From Actinoplanes lutulentus (lineage in GTDB: Bacteria > Actinomycetota > Actinomycetes > Mycobacteriales > Micromonosporaceae), in assembly GCF_003259845.1 (NCBI RefSeq), contig NZ_QLMJ01000019.1:124001-188000 (forward strand): a DNA stretch of 64,000 bases, given 5' to 3'. The notes under the pieces were generated by a model. The model did no database searches. It saw only the letters and a list, made by a program, of their open reading frames with translations, and was not told the origin of the DNA. Shown in pieces: positions 1-8,210 of this stretch (positions within the stretch are counted from its first letter, which is position 1; each line of letters starts with the position of its first letter). The translations under genes and the position numbers were made by a program.

Positions 1-1068
1 GCCATCGCGAACGAGAGCCGTCAGGGCTGCTGAGGTTCGCGTTCTACGGCCGCTTCTCCACCCTGCGCCATCAGCACCTCGAGACGTCACACCGCTGGCA
101 ACGGAACTGCGCTACCGGCGTGATCGACGGCCACGGCGTCATCGTCAACGAGTATCTCGATGTCGGTGTAACCGCCGCCGGTCCTGGTACGCGAGGTCGC
201 CCGCGACCGGCACCGCGCCCTGGAAGCGATGCGCGCCCAAGCCCAGCACCAGGGCCGCTACCTCGGCGGGCGGCCGCCGTACGGCTACCGGCTAGCTGAC
301 GCCGGCCCTCACCCGAACCCCGACCACGCCCGCTGGGGCCGGCAGCGACAATGCTTGGAACCGGACCCGGTAACCGCGCCACACGTGCAGTGGATTTTCA
401 CGCAGCGGCTCGCCGGCCGCTCCATGACCAGCATCGCCCGCGCCCTCAATGACCGTGCTGTCCCGTCGCCGTCTGCGCACGACCGTGCCCGCAACGCCCA
501 CCGGCCTGGCTCGACGTGGCATGTCACCACCGTCGCGGCGATCCTCGCCAACCCCCGTTACACCGGTCGGCAGGTATGGAACCGCCAGCCCCGTCACTAC
601 CGTGACCACACCGAGGCCGGAGCCACCGCCCTGCAACGCCGCCGCGCGTCCCGCAACGACTGGGTCATCTCCGACCGGCCCGCACACCCGGCGCTGGTCA
701 GCGAACCCCGCTTCGTCGCGGCCCAGAGCATCAGCGCTGTTCCCCGCCCCGCGGCCGGCAACCGTCGCCACTACCAGCTGGTTGGCGTCGTGCGCTGTGA
801 GTGCTGCGATCGCCGCCTGGAGTCCCATTGGGCGCACGACCGTCCCAGCTACCGGTGCCGCCACGGTCGGGCCGGTGCTACCGCACCAACGGCGGACCGG
901 CCGGCAACCCTCTACCTTCGCGAAGATCTACTGCTGTCACAGATCGCTCGTGCTCTTCTGGAGCCCGGGCTCGCTGACGACGGTGATGTGGGCGTCGCAG
1001 CGGCCCTGCGCCGCTCCGGTCTGATGGCGGTCTGCGACAAGACTGCTGTTCGTCTGCGGGCCGTATGA
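1..1068 (+). pseudogene. Decayed large serine recombinase (5' end beyond window)
   Basis: This is a relic of a DNA recombinase related to the intact gene just downstream. From about base 30 one frame encodes LRFAFYGRFST, the catalytic-serine segment of the resolvase domain. Around base 180-190 the reading frame shifts, and the next recognisable segment (REVARDRHRALEAM, then GGRPPYGYR) corresponds to the region after the catalytic core. About 90 residues of the catalytic domain are therefore missing, including the GESDRAF region present in the intact copy. The rest runs through the recombinase domain and a zinc-ribbon-like segment (CECCDRR...YRCRHG) to a stop at 1066-1068. Frameshift plus internal deletion make activity very unlikely. 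The reading frame is open to the window edge, so the true 5' end is not seen. Confidence 0.8.
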
Positions 1069-1387
1069 CAAACGTCGGTCTCCGCGGGCCGGGTGTAGGC
1101 CGCACGAGGTGCCGGCGGTGGCCATCGCTTGGAGAGAACCTCACGACTGGGGCACCACCGCCCGGCACCGCTGACAGGATAGGCACCTCCTCTCGGCCTC
1201 CCCCGCCCCAAGGCGGTCATGGCCGACGAACCCAACCGTCACCGCGATCAGCACCCCCCATAACGGCATACCAGCGCGGACACTGACCGCCCGTCTGACG
1301 CAACGCCACGAATGCAGCACGCTGCCGGAAGAGACGTCGGGGGCGCGGGCAACCCTGCCCATCGGCCAACGCCAATAGGGCGATACG

Positions 1388-2947
1388 GTGTCTTGCGCAC
1401 CAGTACGGACGGAAGGCAACAAATACATCGTGGTCGTAGTGGATGGCGACGGCGGATTCACCCGATGGCTGCAGGACCGGCCACAGCCGCGCCGCCGTGG
1501 CTTCACACCACCCGCGCCGTCGCGCAGGACCCTCCGGTTCGCCTTCTACGGCCGTGTCTCCACCGCCGACCGCCAAGACCCCGCCGCCTCCCGGCAGTGG
1601 CAACGCGAAGTCGCCACGCAAACCGCTGCCGCCACCGGCAACATTGTTCGCGACTTCTTTGACATCGGCTGCTCCCGCAACGTCCCCTGGGCTGACCGGC
1701 CTCAGGCCCGTGCGCTCCTGCATGCCCTCACCGACCCGAATCGCGACTTCGACGCGATCATCGTCGGCGAGTCCGACCGCGCCTTCAGCGGCACCCAACT
1801 TCAGCAGATCCTGCCCACCCTGCAACACCACGGCGTCGCCCTCTGGCTCCCTGAACTCGAGGGACCTCTCAACCCGCACAACACCATCCACCAGGCCCTC
1901 GTCCTCATGCTCGGCCATGACGCCCGCCGCGAGGTCCTGCGCGCCCGGCACCGCACCCTCACCGCCATGCGCGTGCTCGCCCGTGAGGGCAGGCTCCTCG
2001 GCGGCCGGCCGCCCTATGGCTACCGACTCGTCGACGCTGGCCCACACCCCAACCCGGTGCACGGTCAGTGGGGCCGGCGTCTCAACCGCCTCGATCTGGA
2101 CCCGGCCACCGCCGGTCACGCCCGCTGGATCTTCGCCCAGCGTCTCGCTGGCCTCAGCGCAGCCACCATCGCCGACATGCTGACCCAGCGAAGTATCCCG
2201 TGCCCGTCCGCAGCCAATCCCGACCGCAATCGGCACCGTCGTGGCATCGCCTGGAGCACCAGGGCTGTCGACGCGATCTTGAGTAATCCGCGTTACACCG
2301 GCCGCCAGGTCTACGGCCGGAGCAGCAGCGTGCACGACGAGACCAGCGCTGATGCTCCGACCACCGGTCGACCCGCCACACGGCGCGCGGTTGCCCGTGA
2401 CCAGTGGGTTGTCTCCAATACCCTCGCGCATCCGCCGTTGATCAGCGAAGCGACGTTCGTGGCCGTGCAGCAGATATCGTCACTTGCGCGACCAGCGGAT
2501 GGGCAGCCACGCAGCTATCTGCTACGCGGGCTGGTGATCTGCGGCATCTGTGAACGTCGCCCGGAATCGGAATGGGTGCACGGCCGGGCCGCCTACCGGT
2601 GCCGGCACGGGCAACCCCGGAAGCGGCCCGCCGAATCGGCGTTACCGTTCTACGCCCGGGAAGACACGCTGCTGGCTGCGGCCGCTAACGAGTTGCACGC
2701 ACGAACCGGCGGCGGGCAGACGCTGTGGAGCCCCGCGCTCGTGGCGGAACATCTCCGTTCACAGAACTTCACGCTGCGCTGTACTCGCGAGCGCGTCCAG
2801 CTACTGGGGGAGATTTCGAAGCAGCTGACTCTAGCCATTCCCGGGATCGGCTATGACAGTTTCGGTGAAGTCATCCAAGAACAAGCAAAAACGTTCCGCA
2901 AAGGCGACGTGCATTTCTCGAGGCAAAAAGAAAGCCTCGCCGAATAA
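1388..2947 (+). CDS. Large serine recombinase (resolvase/recombinase/zinc-ribbon family)
   Basis: Site-specific DNA recombinase of the integrase/excisionase type carried by integrative elements. Residues ~50-185 form the resolvase catalytic domain, with the nucleophile Ser58 in FAFYGRVSTADRQD and the GESDRAFSG segment. Residues ~195-330 are the recombinase domain (GGRPPYGYR, ILSNPRYTGRQV). Residues ~375-410 are a zinc-ribbon-like region (CGICERR...YRCRHG) in which the second cysteine pair is not obvious. At 519 residues it is of normal size for the family. The chosen GTG start is uncertain; the first ~45 residues look unstructured and the real start may be later. It lies 50 bp from the 3' end of tRNA-Leu, and its last codons coincide with the tRNA terminator hairpin. 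It is related along its length to the decayed copy upstream. Confidence 0.88.
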   Translation: MSCAPVRTEGNKYIVVVVDGDGGFTRWLQDRPQPRRRGFTPPAPSRRTLRFAFYGRVSTADRQDPAASRQWQREVATQTAAATGNIVRDFFDIGCSRNVPWADRPQARALLHALTDPNRDFDAIIVGESDRAFSGTQLQQILPTLQHHGVALWLPELEGPLNPHNTIHQALVLMLGHDARREVLRARHRTLTAMRVLAREGRLLGGRPPYGYRLVDAGPHPNPVHGQWGRRLNRLDLDPATAGHARWIFAQRLAGLSAATIADMLTQRSIPCPSAANPDRNRHRRGIAWSTRAVDAILSNPRYTGRQVYGRSSSVHDETSADAPTTGRPATRRAVARDQWVVSNTLAHPPLISEATFVAVQQISSLARPADGQPRSYLLRGLVICGICERRPESEWVHGRAAYRCRHGQPRKRPAESALPFYAREDTLLAAAANELHARTGGGQTLWSPALVAEHLRSQNFTLRCTRERVQLLGEISKQLTLAIPGIGYDSFGEVIQEQAKTFRKGDVHFSRQKESLAE

Positions 2948-2957
2948 CGGCGAGGCT
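2924..2957 (-). terminator. Intrinsic terminator of tRNA-Leu, inside the recombinase 3' end
   Basis: A perfect 10-bp stem (AGCCTCGCCG at 2933-2942, CGGCGAGGCT at 2948-2957) with a 5-nt loop is followed on the minus strand by the T-rich tract TTTCTTTTT. This is a classical Rho-independent terminator for the minus-strand tRNA gene 40 bp upstream of it. The recombinase stop codon TAA (2945-2947, plus strand) sits in the loop. On the plus strand there is no T-tract, so it is not a good terminator for the recombinase. Confidence 0.85.
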
Positions 2958-2996
2958 CATTCACTAAACGATTAATAATCCCTGTGGGGGTTTACG

Positions 2997-3081
2997 TGTC
3001 CGAGGGGGGACTTGAACCCCCACGTCCGATAAAGGACACTAGCACCTCAAGCTAGCGCGTCTGCCATTCCGCCACCCGGAC
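2997..3081 (-). tRNA. tRNA-Leu (anticodon GAG)
   Basis: On the minus strand the acceptor arms GTCCGGG and CTCGGAC pair (one G-T), followed by discriminator A. The anticodon stem CTAGC/GCTAG encloses the loop TTGAGGT, giving anticodon GAG for CUC codons. A long variable arm, as expected for a class II tRNA, and a T-arm with GGTTCAAGTCC are present. CCA is not encoded. A strong terminator lies directly downstream. The gene sits next to the recombinase, as often seen for integration hot spots. Confidence 0.95.
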
Positions 3082-3197
3082 CAGGTGTAATGCATCTCCG
3101 CCCCGGGGTTTCCCCCGCAGCGGCACAGGTCAGAACTTTACACGGTCCCGGCACCCGCCCAAATCAGGGGTGGCCGCCGCGCCACGAACCGGGCAGC

Positions 3198-4052
3198 ATG
3201 GAGGTCGTGCCCCCGCTGTCGCACGCTGTGGAGCGGGCCCGTCTCCTCGTCGCCGCCGGCGATCTGGGTGCGGCGCGCCTGCTGCTGGAGCGTGCCAGTG
3301 AGCTGGGGCGGGTCAGGCTTGGTGACGATCATCCTGAGGTGCTCACCACGCAGCTTCACCTGGCCGCGATCTGCCGCCGCGTCGATGATCCGGGCGCGGC
3401 TCGCCGGGTGCTTGAGCAAGCCTACGCCGCCGGCCAGCGCCGTCACGGTGACGCGAGTCTGCTGATCTTGCGGATCTGCTACGACCTGGGCCAGGTCGCC
3501 GAGGAGCTGGGCAACCGCCACGAGGCCCGCAAGGCGTTCGCCCAGCTCACCCTCCATGGCCCGGCGGCTCTCGGCGCGCAGCACCAGGCAGTCGCCCGCG
3601 CGCGGGCTTATCTGGCGCAAGATCAAAACCTTCCTTCGGTACGCGTGAAAGCCCCCCGATCACCCGAGGAACCACAGCCGGCACCAGGTCCGGGTCGGCG
3701 AGTGCACGGCCCTCCCCCGTCGGGACTTGGTTCCATCGGCCGGCAAGCCCCGATCCAGCCCGCCTGGAACTCGGGCATGGACGGCCTCGGCACACCTCCC
3801 CGAAAAGCAGGCCCCGCCACGGACGACAGGGCTGAGCTTCTGCGGTCGGCGGCGGGCATGCTTGAGGCGTACCCCTCAATGAGCCTGACCCGGCAACCAG
3901 CGCAAGGGAAAGGCCGGGGTTTGGCGTTTGTGCTCATGGTGATCGCCGCGGTGGCGGCAATCGTCGCCGCGGGCGCCTTGGCGATCGTGCTGGTCGACCG
4001 GGTCGCGGAAACGCCGGGCGCGGCAGACGTGGGCAGCGGGCAGAGCGGCTGA
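3198..4052 (+). CDS. TPR-like protein with C-terminal membrane anchor
   Basis: A 284-residue protein. Residues ~5-140 are helical pairs typical of tetratricopeptide repeats (ARLLVAAGDLGAARLLLERA, then VLTTQLHLAAICRRVDDPGAARRVLEQAY in blocks, then GNRHEARKAFAQL). A proline-rich, low-complexity linker spans ~150-215. One hydrophobic helix near the C-terminus (FVLMVIAAVAAIVAAGALAI) is followed by a short polar tail. The likely topology is a cytoplasmic TPR domain tethered to the membrane by its tail. The reading frame extends upstream to the tRNA, but ATG 3198 is the first start that gives a sensible protein. Partner and function are unknown. Confidence 0.72.
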   Translation: MEVVPPLSHAVERARLLVAAGDLGAARLLLERASELGRVRLGDDHPEVLTTQLHLAAICRRVDDPGAARRVLEQAYAAGQRRHGDASLLILRICYDLGQVAEELGNRHEARKAFAQLTLHGPAALGAQHQAVARARAYLAQDQNLPSVRVKAPRSPEEPQPAPGPGRRVHGPPPSGLGSIGRQAPIQPAWNSGMDGLGTPPRKAGPATDDRAELLRSAAGMLEAYPSMSLTRQPAQGKGRGLAFVLMVIAAVAAIVAAGALAIVLVDRVAETPGAADVGSGQSG

Positions 4053-4103
4053 CCAGCCACGACAGGAGCAGCCGGCGCGGAACCCGGCGGCGCGGAACTC
4101 CGG

Positions 4104-4760
4104 CTAGTTCGACGTGGTGATGGCTACCGTCGCGGCTGTTGTGGCGCTGGCGACGGCTATCGCTGCGGCCGCGGTGATCACCGCTGTGTTCACCTCGGCG
4201 GCGCCCCAGTGGCCTTCTTCCAGGCGCTTCGCGCGTTTGATGACCTCGGAGGACCAGGCGATCGGCGGACGCACGGCCGGCAGGGAGCCGCTCGCGGACA
4301 GCAGGGCGATCACGGCGGCGGTGCGGGGGTCCGGCTCGGCGCCGTCCACCAGCACGGCACGCACCTTGTCGCGCAAACCCTGCTCATAGGCCGGGTCCGC
4401 GGACGGGAGGCGGGTCGTCTTGAAGACGCGCAGCAGCCGCTTCGTCTCCCTGCGGATCTGACCCTTTTCGATCAGGCGCTCGATCAGTGGATCCCAGAGA
4501 CGGGTGCCGACCTCGATGATCAGGGTCTGCGCTCGGCGGGGTTTCGCGGCCGCTTTGTCCCAGGCCTCCTGGAGGATCGGGTCCGGCAAAGCACCCTCAC
4601 CCACGGCGATGACTTTGCCGTCCGCGTGTTCGACCCGGCCTAGCAGCGCCAGCTCCACCAGGACGGCGCCGCCCAGCGGGTAGTACAGAGTGCCGGCACC
4701 TGCCGGAATCCCGGTTTCGTCGTCCAGCAGGAGCAGTAGCAGGTCTTCGACGAGCAGCAT
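4104..4760 (-). CDS. GPP34 family (GOLPH3-like) phosphoprotein
   Basis: A 218-residue protein that begins LLVEDLLLLLLDDETG, the hallmark start of bacterial GPP34/GOLPH3-like proteins, followed by the G-ALVELALLGRV segment, a middle helical region (RLWDPLIERLIEKGQI) and an alanine-rich C-terminal tail. The eukaryotic relatives bind phosphatidylinositol-4-phosphate and retain Golgi enzymes. The role of the actinobacterial versions is not established; membrane association is plausible. It is the last gene of a kinase/regulator operon. ATG 4760 lies 2 nt after the upstream stop; a GTG at 4766 would overlap that stop by 4 bp and is an equally good alternative. Coupling to a two-component system suggests a membrane-stress or envelope role, which is inference. 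Confidence 0.85.
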   Translation of the reverse strand: MLLVEDLLLLLLDDETGIPAGAGTLYYPLGGAVLVELALLGRVEHADGKVIAVGEGALPDPILQEAWDKAAAKPRRAQTLIIEVGTRLWDPLIERLIEKGQIRRETKRLLRVFKTTRLPSADPAYEQGLRDKVRAVLVDGAEPDPRTAAVIALLSASGSLPAVRPPIAWSSEVIKRAKRLEEGHWGAAEVNTAVITAAAAIAVASATTAATVAITTSN

Positions 4761-4762
4761 GG

Positions 4763-5365
4763 TCACAGCCAATCGTGTTCGCGGGCGTATCGGGCGGCGT
4801 CGTGCCTGGTCTGGGTCTGTGTTTTCTGCATGGCGTTGGAGAGGTAGTTGCGGACGGTTCCCTGTGCGAGGTGCAGTCGTGCGGCGATGTCCGCTACGGA
4901 ATAGCCGTCGCTGGCCACGCGCAGCACGTCGAGTTCGCGGTCGGTGAGTGGGCAGTCGTCGATGACGGCGAGGGCGGAGACGTCCGGGTCGATCCAGCGG
5001 CGGCCCTCGTGCAGTTTCGCGACGACGTCGGCGATGTGTGAGGGTTCGGCGGACTTGGTGACGAAGCCCTGGACGCCGAGCTTCAGCGCCTTGCGCAGCA
5101 CACCGGGCCGCGCGTGCCGGGTCAGCATGAGGATCACCTGGCCGGGCAGCGTGCGGCGGATCTCGGCGACCGCGCCGAGGCCGTCGACGCCGGGCATCTC
5201 CAGGTCGATGACCAGGACGTCCGGCCTGTGGCGCAGCGTCGCGTCGATCGCCGTGGCGCCGTCGGAGGCTTCGGCCAGCACGGTGATGTCGCCCTCCAGC
5301 GGCAGCAGCGCCGCGAGGGCTTTGCGGAGCAGTGCCTCGTCGTCGGCAAGCACCACGCTGGTCAT
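4763..5365 (-). CDS. NarL/DesR-type response regulator
   Basis: A 200-residue response regulator. The receiver domain (1-120) has the acidic pair DD at 8-9, the phosphoacceptor Asp54 in VIDLEMPG and the conserved Lys in VTKSAEP. A LuxR-type helix-turn-helix occupies ~135-195 (LTDRELDVLRVASDGYSVAD, ending VRNYLSNAMQK). It is translated from an ATG overlapping the kinase stop by 4 bp (ATGA), so kinase and regulator are cotranslated. It probably controls its own operon and the divergent ABC exporter; a GTGAC-N5-GTCAC inverted repeat in the divergent region is a candidate site. Confidence 0.92.
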   Translation of the reverse strand: MTSVVLADDEALLRKALAALLPLEGDITVLAEASDGATAIDATLRHRPDVLVIDLEMPGVDGLGAVAEIRRTLPGQVILMLTRHARPGVLRKALKLGVQGFVTKSAEPSHIADVVAKLHEGRRWIDPDVSALAVIDDCPLTDRELDVLRVASDGYSVADIAARLHLAQGTVRNYLSNAMQKTQTQTRHDAARYAREHDWL

Positions 5366-6465
5366 CGGCCGGACTCCGCCGCTGCTGAAAAGACGCCGAA
5401 CCTCGCCGCCGTCGTGAACTCACCGTTCGAGACCGACACCAGCAGCTCTCCCCCGTCGCCCGCTACCTTCTGCCGCAGCGCGGAGAGGCCGCGCAGCTCA
5501 GGCACGGTGTCGCCGGTCGCGCCGTCGTTGACGATGGTGATGCCCTGGGCGCTCAGGGTTATCCGTACCTGACTGGCTTGGGCGTGGCGCAGGATGTTCG
5601 TGGTCGTCTCGCGCAGGACCTGACCGAACAACTCCCCACGACCGGGATCACCGTCGCGGCTGATCCGGACCCGGATGCCGGCCGCTTCGAACAGGTTCTT
5701 CGCGTTCTCCAGTTCGGCGTTGAGATTCAGCCTGCGCTGGGCGTACGCAAGCTCTTTGGTCTGTGTGATGGTGTCGCTGACCAGAGCGTGGATCTCGCGG
5801 AGCTCTTCCTCGGCGCGGGCCGGGTCGCTGCGCACGAGCTTGCGCGCGAGGGTGGTTTTCAGTTTCACGACGTGCAGCGTGTGGCCCTGGATGTCGTGCA
5901 GGTCGCCGGCGAAGCGGACGCGCTCGCGGATGACGGCGAGTTCGGCCTCGCGGGCCTTGGATTGTTCGAGTTCTTCGACGACGGCGTAGAACCGTTCGCC
6001 GAGGAACGAGGAGCCGATGGCGATCGCGGTGATCCCGACCGGGATCAGGAGGTATTTGACCAGGCCGTCGCCGAGCAGACCCACTGCCGCGATGTAGACG
6101 AGCAGCCCGGCGATCACCGTGCGCGTGTGCCGCCGCAGCCGGGGGATGCCGAGTGATCCGACGACGCAGATGCCCCAGTAACCGTTCCCGCTGTCGGTAA
6201 GCATGACCGAAAGCGGCCACACGATGATCGCGACGGCCAGGCAGGGCCAGAAGACGCGGCCGAGGTCGTTGGCGGTCCAGCGCTCGAAGGCCACCAACGC
6301 CGCGACCATGCCGGAGGCGAGGATGGCGATCTGCCACCAGCCGTCGGTGTCCTTGACCGACAGGAGCGCCGCCGTGACGACCAGCGGCGGCGTCGCCGTC
6401 AGCAGGTTGAGCCGGCGCAGCCTCCCCTGTGTGGTGGCGGTGATGCGCAGCGATCTCGCGGTCAT
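5362..6465 (-). CDS. DesK-type membrane sensor histidine kinase
   Basis: A 367-residue kinase. The N-terminal ~150 residues carry about five or six hydrophobic helices (LVVTAALLSV, VAALVAFERW, CLAVAIIVWPLSVML, IAGLLVYIAAVGLL, LLIPVGITAIAIG) with no large extracellular domain, as in DesK. A coiled linker leads to the HisKA_3 box DLHDIQGHTLHVVKLK, with His ~190 as phosphoacceptor. The HATPase domain has the N-box LRETTTNILRHAQ and a G-box GLSALRQKVAGDGG. The methionine at 6465 is chosen because upstream codons give a non-homologous-looking tail and the protein then starts MTARSLRITAT. The next gene is its response regulator (4-bp overlap). Confidence 0.9.
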   Translation of the reverse strand: MTARSLRITATTQGRLRRLNLLTATPPLVVTAALLSVKDTDGWWQIAILASGMVAALVAFERWTANDLGRVFWPCLAVAIIVWPLSVMLTDSGNGYWGICVVGSLGIPRLRRHTRTVIAGLLVYIAAVGLLGDGLVKYLLIPVGITAIAIGSSFLGERFYAVVEELEQSKAREAELAVIRERVRFAGDLHDIQGHTLHVVKLKTTLARKLVRSDPARAEEELREIHALVSDTITQTKELAYAQRRLNLNAELENAKNLFEAAGIRVRISRDGDPGRGELFGQVLRETTTNILRHAQASQVRITLSAQGITIVNDGATGDTVPELRGLSALRQKVAGDGGELLVSVSNGEFTTAARFGVFSAAAESGR

Positions 6466-6500
6466 CCACCCAGTATTCGACGCGGCGGCCACACCCGGCA

Positions 6501-6515
6501 GTGACACCACGTCAC
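6501..6515. promoter_or_regulatory. GTGAC-N5-GTCAC inverted repeat between divergent operons
   Basis: The 110-bp gap between the kinase operon (minus) and the ABC exporter (plus) contains GTGAC ACCAC GTCAC, a perfect 5-bp inverted repeat with 5-bp spacing. A related GGTGACAC sits 18 bp further right. The spacing of about one helical turn is typical for a LuxR/NarL-type dimer site, so it may bind the operon's own response regulator. This is inference from position and symmetry. Confidence 0.4.
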
Positions 6516-6575
6516 AAGATGCCGGTGACACGGCAGCACTGATCGTTAACCGCCGAGCACGGTTCAGTAAGTGGC

Positions 6576-7469
6576 ATGACCACCACGCCAGTCATCGAAG
6601 TCGAAAACTTGAATGTCCGATACGGCGACTTCCACGCGGTCAAGGACCTGTCGTTCCAGGTCCGGCGCGGCGAGCTCTACGCCCTGCTGGGCACGAACGG
6701 AGCAGGGAAAACCTCGACTTTGGAGACCATCGAGGGCCACCGCCAGGCCACTTCAGGGAGGGTACGCGTATTCGGCACCAGTCCCGGGGATCGCCAAGCC
6801 GTCCGGCCCCGGATGGGCATCATGCTGCAGGAGAGCGGCTTCTCCCCCGACCTGACCGTCCGTGAGTCGGTACGTCTGATCGGGGGCCTGACCCGGCGTA
6901 CCGACGACGCAGACCGGGTGCTGGACGTGGTCGGGCTGACCCGCAAGGCCGGCACCCTCGTCGGCCAGCTCTCCGGTGGCGAGAAGCGGCGGCTGGACTT
7001 CGCCACGGCCGTCTACGGCACCCCGGAACTGATCTTCCTGGACGAGCCGACGACCGGCCTGGACATCCAGTCCCGCGACGCCCTGTGGGAGTCGGTGGAC
7101 CGGCTCCGGGAGAACGGCTCGACGGTCGTGCTGACCACCCACTACCTGGAGGAGGCGCAGGAGCGCGCCGACCGGATCGGCCTGATGCACCAGGGCGTCT
7201 TCCATCGGGAGGGCACTGTCGCCGAGCTGACCCGGACGCTGCCGGCGGTGATCCGGTTCTCGCTGCCACCGGACGCGCCGGCGGTGCCGCTGACCGTCAT
7301 CAATCACGACGGGGCGCTGCACATCGAGACCTTCGACCTGCAGAAGGACATGTTCCAGCTGCTCGGCTGGGCGCACGACCACGGTGTCGAGCTCAGCGAC
7401 CTGTCGGCCGGTCCGACCCGGCTCGACGACGTGTTCCGCGCCATCGACCGCACCTTCAACGGAGGCTGA
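6576..7469 (+). CDS. ABC exporter ATP-binding protein
   Basis: A 297-residue ATPase of the DrrA/CcmA exporter class. Walker A is GTNGAGKTS (~residues 39-47), the signature is LSGGEKRR, Walker B is LIFLDEPTTGLD and the switch histidine is in LTTHYLEEAQ. The C-terminal ~80 residues form the short regulatory tail common in this class (ending RLDDVFRAIDRTF). The permease starts 3 bp after its stop, so the two form a dimeric exporter. It is divergent from the kinase operon, which makes a DesKR-like control of this exporter likely. The substrate (lipid, antibiotic or peptide) cannot be read from the sequence. Confidence 0.92.
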   Translation: MTTTPVIEVENLNVRYGDFHAVKDLSFQVRRGELYALLGTNGAGKTSTLETIEGHRQATSGRVRVFGTSPGDRQAVRPRMGIMLQESGFSPDLTVRESVRLIGGLTRRTDDADRVLDVVGLTRKAGTLVGQLSGGEKRRLDFATAVYGTPELIFLDEPTTGLDIQSRDALWESVDRLRENGSTVVLTTHYLEEAQERADRIGLMHQGVFHREGTVAELTRTLPAVIRFSLPPDAPAVPLTVINHDGALHIETFDLQKDMFQLLGWAHDHGVELSDLSAGPTRLDDVFRAIDRTFNGG

Positions 7470-7471
7470 CC

Positions 7472-8191
7472 ATGTTCGCCATCGCTTACACCGAGCTGAT
7501 CCAGCTCTTCCGCAACCGGCTCCTGCTCGTCACCAGCCTGATCATGCCGGCCGTGGTCAGCGGGTTCTTCATCTACCGGCACGACGCGTTCGCGACGCTC
7601 GGCAGCCTCGGTTACATCGCCGCCGTCGTGATGTTCACCATCGGCGCGTTCGGGCTGTACACCACGGCGGTGACCACCCTCGCGGCCCGGCGGCAGAACC
7701 TCTTCCTGAAACGCCTGCGTTCCACGGCCGTCTCGGACCGCGGCATCCTCGCCGGCCTGCTGCTGCCGGTCACCCTGCTGGCCGTCGTCCAGCTGACCGT
7801 CGTGCTCACCGCCCTGGCGACAGTGGCCGGCGGCCCGTCGAACGTGTTCCTGCTGGTCGTGGCGGTCCTCGCGACGGTCGCCATGATGGTCGGCCTCGGC
7901 TTGGCCACCGCCGGCATGACGAACTCACCGGAACACGCTCAGGTCACCACCCTGCCGATCAGCCTCGGCGTGATCGCGGTGACGAGCTGGGTGGGGCTGA
8001 GCGGCACCGAGGAACTCACCCTGCTGAAGCGCCTGCTCCCCGGCGGCTCAGCGACCGAGCTGGTCCTGAACGCCTGGAACGGCGGCGTCGCGGTGTCCGA
8101 GTCGCTGCTGTTGCTGGCGCCGACGCTGAGCTGGGTGGTGGTCGCGGTGGCCCTGGCCATGCGGATGTTCCGCTGGGAACCACGCCGCTGA
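7472..8191 (+). CDS. ABC-2 type permease
   Basis: A 239-residue integral membrane protein, partner of the upstream ATPase (junction TGACCATG). Six hydrophobic segments are visible: LLLVTSLIMPAVVSGFFIY, LGYIAAVVMFTIGAFGLY, GLLLPVTLLAVVQLTVVL, FLLVVAVLATVAMMVGLGLA, LPISLGVIAVTSWVG and LLLLAPTLSWVVVAVALAM. The segment AARRQNLFLKRLRSTAVSD between helices 2 and 3 is the typical cytoplasmic coupling region of ABC-2 permeases. The size is normal for the single-domain exporters of this class. Substrate unknown. Confidence 0.9.
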   Translation: MFAIAYTELIQLFRNRLLLVTSLIMPAVVSGFFIYRHDAFATLGSLGYIAAVVMFTIGAFGLYTTAVTTLAARRQNLFLKRLRSTAVSDRGILAGLLLPVTLLAVVQLTVVLTALATVAGGPSNVFLLVVAVLATVAMMVGLGLATAGMTNSPEHAQVTTLPISLGVIAVTSWVGLSGTEELTLLKRLLPGGSATELVLNAWNGGVAVSESLLLLAPTLSWVVVAVALAMRMFRWEPRR

Positions 8192-8210
8192 ACGACCGTT
8201 AGGATCAAGC

